Source: Suillus spraguei
Lineage: Eukaryota; Basidiomycota; Agaricomycetes; Boletales; Suillaceae
Direction: 5' to 3'
DNA length: 20,909 nucleotides
Assembly: GCA_016800925.1 (NCBI GenBank)
Contig: JABCPU010000939.1
Coordinates: forward strand, 1-20,909
Both the position numbers and the translations under genes were made by a program. Below, piece by piece: positions 17,989-20,909 of the stretch. The notes beneath the pieces are model-generated. The model saw only the letters and a program-made list of their open reading frames with translations. It searched no databases and had not been told where the DNA came from. Positions within the stretch are counted from its first letter, which is position 1. The number at the start of each line of letters is the position of its first letter.

Positions 17989-18240
17989 ACATAATTTCCT
18001 TTCCTTCTTCATTACATAATTTCCTTTCCTTCTTCATTACATAATTTCCTTTCCTTCTTCATTACATAATTTCCTTTCCTTCCCCATTACATAATTTCCT
18101 TTCCTTCTTCATTACATAATTTCCTTCCCATCCCCATTACATAATTTCCTTTCCTTCTTGATTACATAATTTCCTTTCCTTCCCCATTACATAATTTCCT
18201 CTCCTTCTCCATTACATAATTTCCTTTTCCTTTACATAAT
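17989..18240. repeat. 25-bp tandem repeat, about 10 copies
   Basis: Unit ACATAATTTCCTTTCCTTCTTCATT is repeated head to tail from 17989 (17989, 18014, 18039, 18064, 18089 and onward). Later copies vary (CCCCATT, CTTGATT, shortened CCTTCCC). The last copies are shorter and lead into the pyrimidine tract. Confidence 0.92.
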
Positions 18241-18243
18241 TTG

Positions 18244-18455
18244 TGTTCCCTTCCCTTTCCTTCCTTCCTCTTTCCTTTCCTTCCTTCCTCTTTCCTTTCC
18301 TTTCCTTCCTTCCTCTTTCCTTTCCTTTCCTTCCTTCCTCTTTCCTTTCCTTTCTTCCTCTTTCCTTTCCTTCCTTCCTCTTCCCTTTCCTTCCTTCCTC
18401 TTCCCTTTCCTTTCCTTCCTGCCTCTTCCCTTCCCTTGCCTTCCTCTTCCTTATG
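18244..18455. repeat. Polypyrimidine (C/T) tract
   Basis: About 210 bp consist almost entirely of C and T on the plus strand (TTCCTTCCTCTTTCCTTTCC phrases), with only isolated G near the end. The two overlapping plus frames rich in Pro, Phe, Leu and Ser are by-products of this composition. A smaller C/T tract lies at 18597-18625. Long purine/pyrimidine strands of this kind can form triplex DNA. Confidence 0.9.
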
Positions 18456-18640
18456 TAATCACCTTTACCACCAATGATTGTGTATACAATTATGTGATGT
18501 ACACTAATAACAATTGATTATTTTCACCTTAGCATTGCTAACCAATTATAAAACAATTATTTATTTTCCTCTTTCCTTTTCTAACCAATTATATAATTTC
18601 CTCTTCCCTTTCCTTTTCCTTTCCTCGAGGAAAACATTAC
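18456..18640. other. Spacer between pyrimidine tract and satellite
   Basis: AT-rich sequence with AACCAATTATA twice (about 18540 and 18583) and a short C/T tract at 18597-18625. No gene seen. Confidence 0.45.
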
Positions 18641-18980
18641 GCCCCCATAATGTTTCAACTCATATAGATAGCTTTAGGCGAAAACCTTGTTCGGACTTGG
18701 CTTGATTTTGCGTAATGTTTGCTATGTTTTTGCTATGGAATGCCTTGATTTTGCTTAATGTCATGGGTGGCTCTAGGCGAAAAACTCGTTTGGACTAGGC
18801 TTGATTTTGCGTGATTTTTGCTATTGAATGCGAGGCGTAGCTTTAGGCGAAAACCTCGTTCAGACTTGGGTTCATTTTGCGTGATTTTTGCTATCGGATT
18901 GCTTGATTTTGCTTGATTTATTGCTGTTGTATTGCTTGACTTGCTGTGGTAATGTATCGTAGTGTCTGGCTGACTTATAG

Positions 18981-19125
18981 TACCGAGAACCGAGACACCG
19001 AGACAATACGTTTATATCCTAAGCAACGAGAAAGCTAATGGGCTGGTGGTGGTTTTCAAACAGCTAAACCTGATGACTAACGACTCTAATGGGCGGGGGC
19101 GGGGGCGATCCAACATATGATTGCC
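18981..19125. repeat. G-rich block of the satellite, copy 1
   Basis: Begins TACCGAGAACCGAGACACCG, then AATACGTTTATATCCTAAGC and AACGAGAAAGCTAA, and ends with GGGCGGGGGCGGGGGC at 19091-19106. Its second copy is at 20015-20170. Confidence 0.85.
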
Positions 19126-20014
19126 CTGCTTTGACTATGTTATCGTTATCGTTATCGTATCGTAGTCTATCGTATTGTTGTCGTATCGTATGTTATCGTA
19201 GTGTATCGCATTTCTTGTCCTTGTCTTGACTGTCGTATGGTATCGTAGTCTATTTTGTTTCTTATCTTTGTCTTGACTACCGTATCATATCCTATGATAT
19301 CGCATTTCTTATCCTTGACTTGCTTATGGTGGTCTTGACTATCGTATTTTTGCAATAGCTTTAGGCGAAAACCTCGTCAGGACTGGGCTTCATTTTGCGT
19401 GATTTTTGCTATTTATTTGCTATTGGATCGTTGATTTTGCTTTATTTGTTTGATCTGAAGCGTAGCTTTAGGCGAAAACCTTGTTCAGACTTGGCTTGAT
19501 TTTGCATGATTTTTGCTATTTTTTTGCTATTGAATGGCGTGATTTCGCTTAATCTTGGGCGTTGGTTTAGGCGAAAACCTCGTTCAGACTTGGTTTCATT
19601 TTGCATGATTTTTGCTATTGCGTTGCTTGATTTTGCTTGACTTGTTGTCGTAGTCTCTTGTCATTGTATTGCTTGACTTGCTGTGGTATCGTATCGTAGC
19701 GTATCGTATTCCTTATCCTTGTCTTGACTATCGTATGGTATCGTAGTCTGTCGCGTTTCTTATCCTCGTCTTGACTATGGTATTCCTGGTCAAAACCTCG
19801 TTCAGACTTTGCTTGACTTTGCTTGATTTTTGTTTAATATGAGGCGTAGCTTTAGGCGAAAACCTCGTTCAGACTGGGCTTGATTTTACTTGATTTTTGT
19901 TTAATCTGAAGCGTAGCTTTAGGCGAAAACCTCGTTCAGACTGGGCTTGACTTTGCTTGATTTTTGCTATTTTTTTGCTAATGAATTGTATGGTATTCCT
20001 TGACTATTGTATAG

Positions 20015-20170
20015 TACCGAGAACCGAGGAGACACCGAGACAATACGTTTTTATCCTAAGCAACGAGAAAGCTAACTAAGCCTCTAACGGGCGGGGGGTG
20101 GTTTTCTAACAGCTAAACCTAATGACTAACAACTTTAACGGGGGGCGGGCGGGGGGATCTAACGTATGGC
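20015..20170. repeat. G-rich block of the satellite, copy 2
   Basis: Same order of motifs as 18981-19125 with small indels: TACCGAGAACCGAGGAGACA, TCCTAAGCAACGAGAAAGCT and two G-rich runs (GGGCGGGGGG near 20090; GGGGGGCGGGCGGGGGG at 20140-20156). The G runs could form quadruplexes on the plus strand. Confidence 0.85.
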
Positions 20171-20909
20171 AAGTCCTGTTATTGTTATCCTTGACTATCG
20201 TATTGTTATCGTATGTGATCGTATGGTATTGTATTGCTATTGTATTGTATGTTATGTTATCATATAGTGTTGTCTTGTATAGTTATCGTAGTCTATGGTA
20301 TGGCGTTTCTTATGCTCGTCTTTTGCTATTGGAGTCTTGACTATTGTATCGCTTATCCTTATCGTTGTCTGGGGTGATGCGTAGGCTGAGGCGAAAACCT
20401 TGTTCAGACTTTGCTTGATTTTGCTTGATTTGAGGTGTAGCTTTAGGCGAAAACGTTGTCAGGACTGGTCTTGACTTTGCTTGATTTTTGTTTGATCTGA
20501 AGCGTAGCTTTAGGCAAAAACCTCGTCAGGACTGGGCTTGACTTTGCTTGATTTTTGTCTGATTGAAGCGTAGCTTTGGCGAAAACCTCGTCAGGACTGG
20601 GCTTGATTTTGCATGATTTTTGCTATTGGATTGCTTGATTTTATTTTGTTTCGTTTGATCAAAACCTCGTCAGGACTGGGCTTGACTTTGCTTGATTTTG
20701 CTCTTGATTTTGTTTGATCTGAAGCATAGCTTTAGGCGAAAACCTTGTTCGGACTTGGCTTGATTTTGCGTAATGTTTGCTATGTTTTTTGCTATGGAAT
20801 GCCTTGATTTTGCTTAATGTCATGGGTGGCTCTAGGCGAAAAACTCGTTTGGACTAGGCTTGATTTTGCGTGATTTTTGCTATTGAATGCGAGGCGTAGC
20901 TTTAGGCGA

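Larger units (their letters stand above)
18641..20909. repeat. Complex satellite with GCTTTAGGCGAAAACCTCG core
   Basis: A core reading roughly TAGCTTTAGGCGAAAACC, then TCGTTCAGACTTGGCTTGAT and TTTGCGTGATTTTTGCTATT recurs about 15 times to the window end. Core positions include 18671, 18843, 19363, 19467, 19567, 19852, 19919, 20440, 20729 and 20900. Between clusters lie simple repeats of TTATCG/GTATCGTA type (about 19140-19345, 19680-19790, 20180-20350). Two larger periods are visible. A block at 18671-18850 returns at 20729-20909 with essentially one T inserted; a G-rich block at 18981 returns at 20015. No coding frame, rRNA or tRNA was recognised. The array continues beyond the window. Confidence 0.93.

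Noticed and set aside
18241..18477. Open frames rich in Pro, Phe, Leu and Ser
   Set aside because: They are translations of the C/T tract in overlapping frames, so openness is due to composition, not coding.
18641..20909. rDNA intergenic spacer
   Set aside because: Repeat style would be compatible, but no rRNA gene sequence is visible in the window to anchor it.

Overview
The window reads as nuclear DNA of a filamentous basidiomycete, most likely an Agaricomycete. The evidence is dense short spliceosomal introns (about 48-65 nt, GT..AG, a few GC..AG), a fungal Tc1/mariner-type transposase with introns, and degraded copies of eukaryotic housekeeping genes. No complete ordinary gene is present. 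This is a repeat-rich accessory or heterochromatic region. Family names come from recognising protein motifs by eye; no database search was possible.

Layout. 1-355 holds a roughly 170-bp tandem repeat. 356-1315 has no gene, only a thrice-repeated degenerate segment. 1307-3930 is a 2.6-kb minisatellite of 11/14-bp units. 3936-4436 is an unrecognised broken gene piece with one good intron, followed by scattered minisatellite units in inverted orientation (4680-4960). 4991-6246 is a decayed Tc1/mariner-like element with long inverted repeats and a C-terminally truncated transposase on the minus strand.

6452-11688 is the centrepiece: four housekeeping-gene fragments, all on the plus strand and all with introns retained, joined head to tail. 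They are a PP2C phosphatase (C-terminus missing), REV1 translesion polymerase (N-terminal BRCT part missing), histidyl-tRNA synthetase (only the N-terminal part) and the COPII coat protein SEC23 (middle only). Joints lie within exons or introns, which fits either capture of fragments by a mobile element or a heavily deleted segmental duplication.

11690-12426 is AT-rich DNA with a 152-bp near-perfect palindrome. 12427-15407 is an unrecognised seven-exon gene with a ParB/DGQHR-like SGQHR motif. It reads as 851 codons interrupted only by three TGA codons, each in a TATGA context, and its 3' end is missing. 15470-16300 is a purine-rich GTCCAGA repeat, and 16300-17960 is mostly unidentified. 17989-18460 is a 25-bp tandem repeat followed by a pure C/T tract. 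18640 to the end is a complex satellite (core GCTTTAGGCGAAAACCTCG, ATCG-rich simple repeats, G-rich blocks) with higher-order periodicity.

The genes do not form a pathway. What links them is their history: duplication, capture or deletion, and transition-type decay in a repeat-rich compartment.
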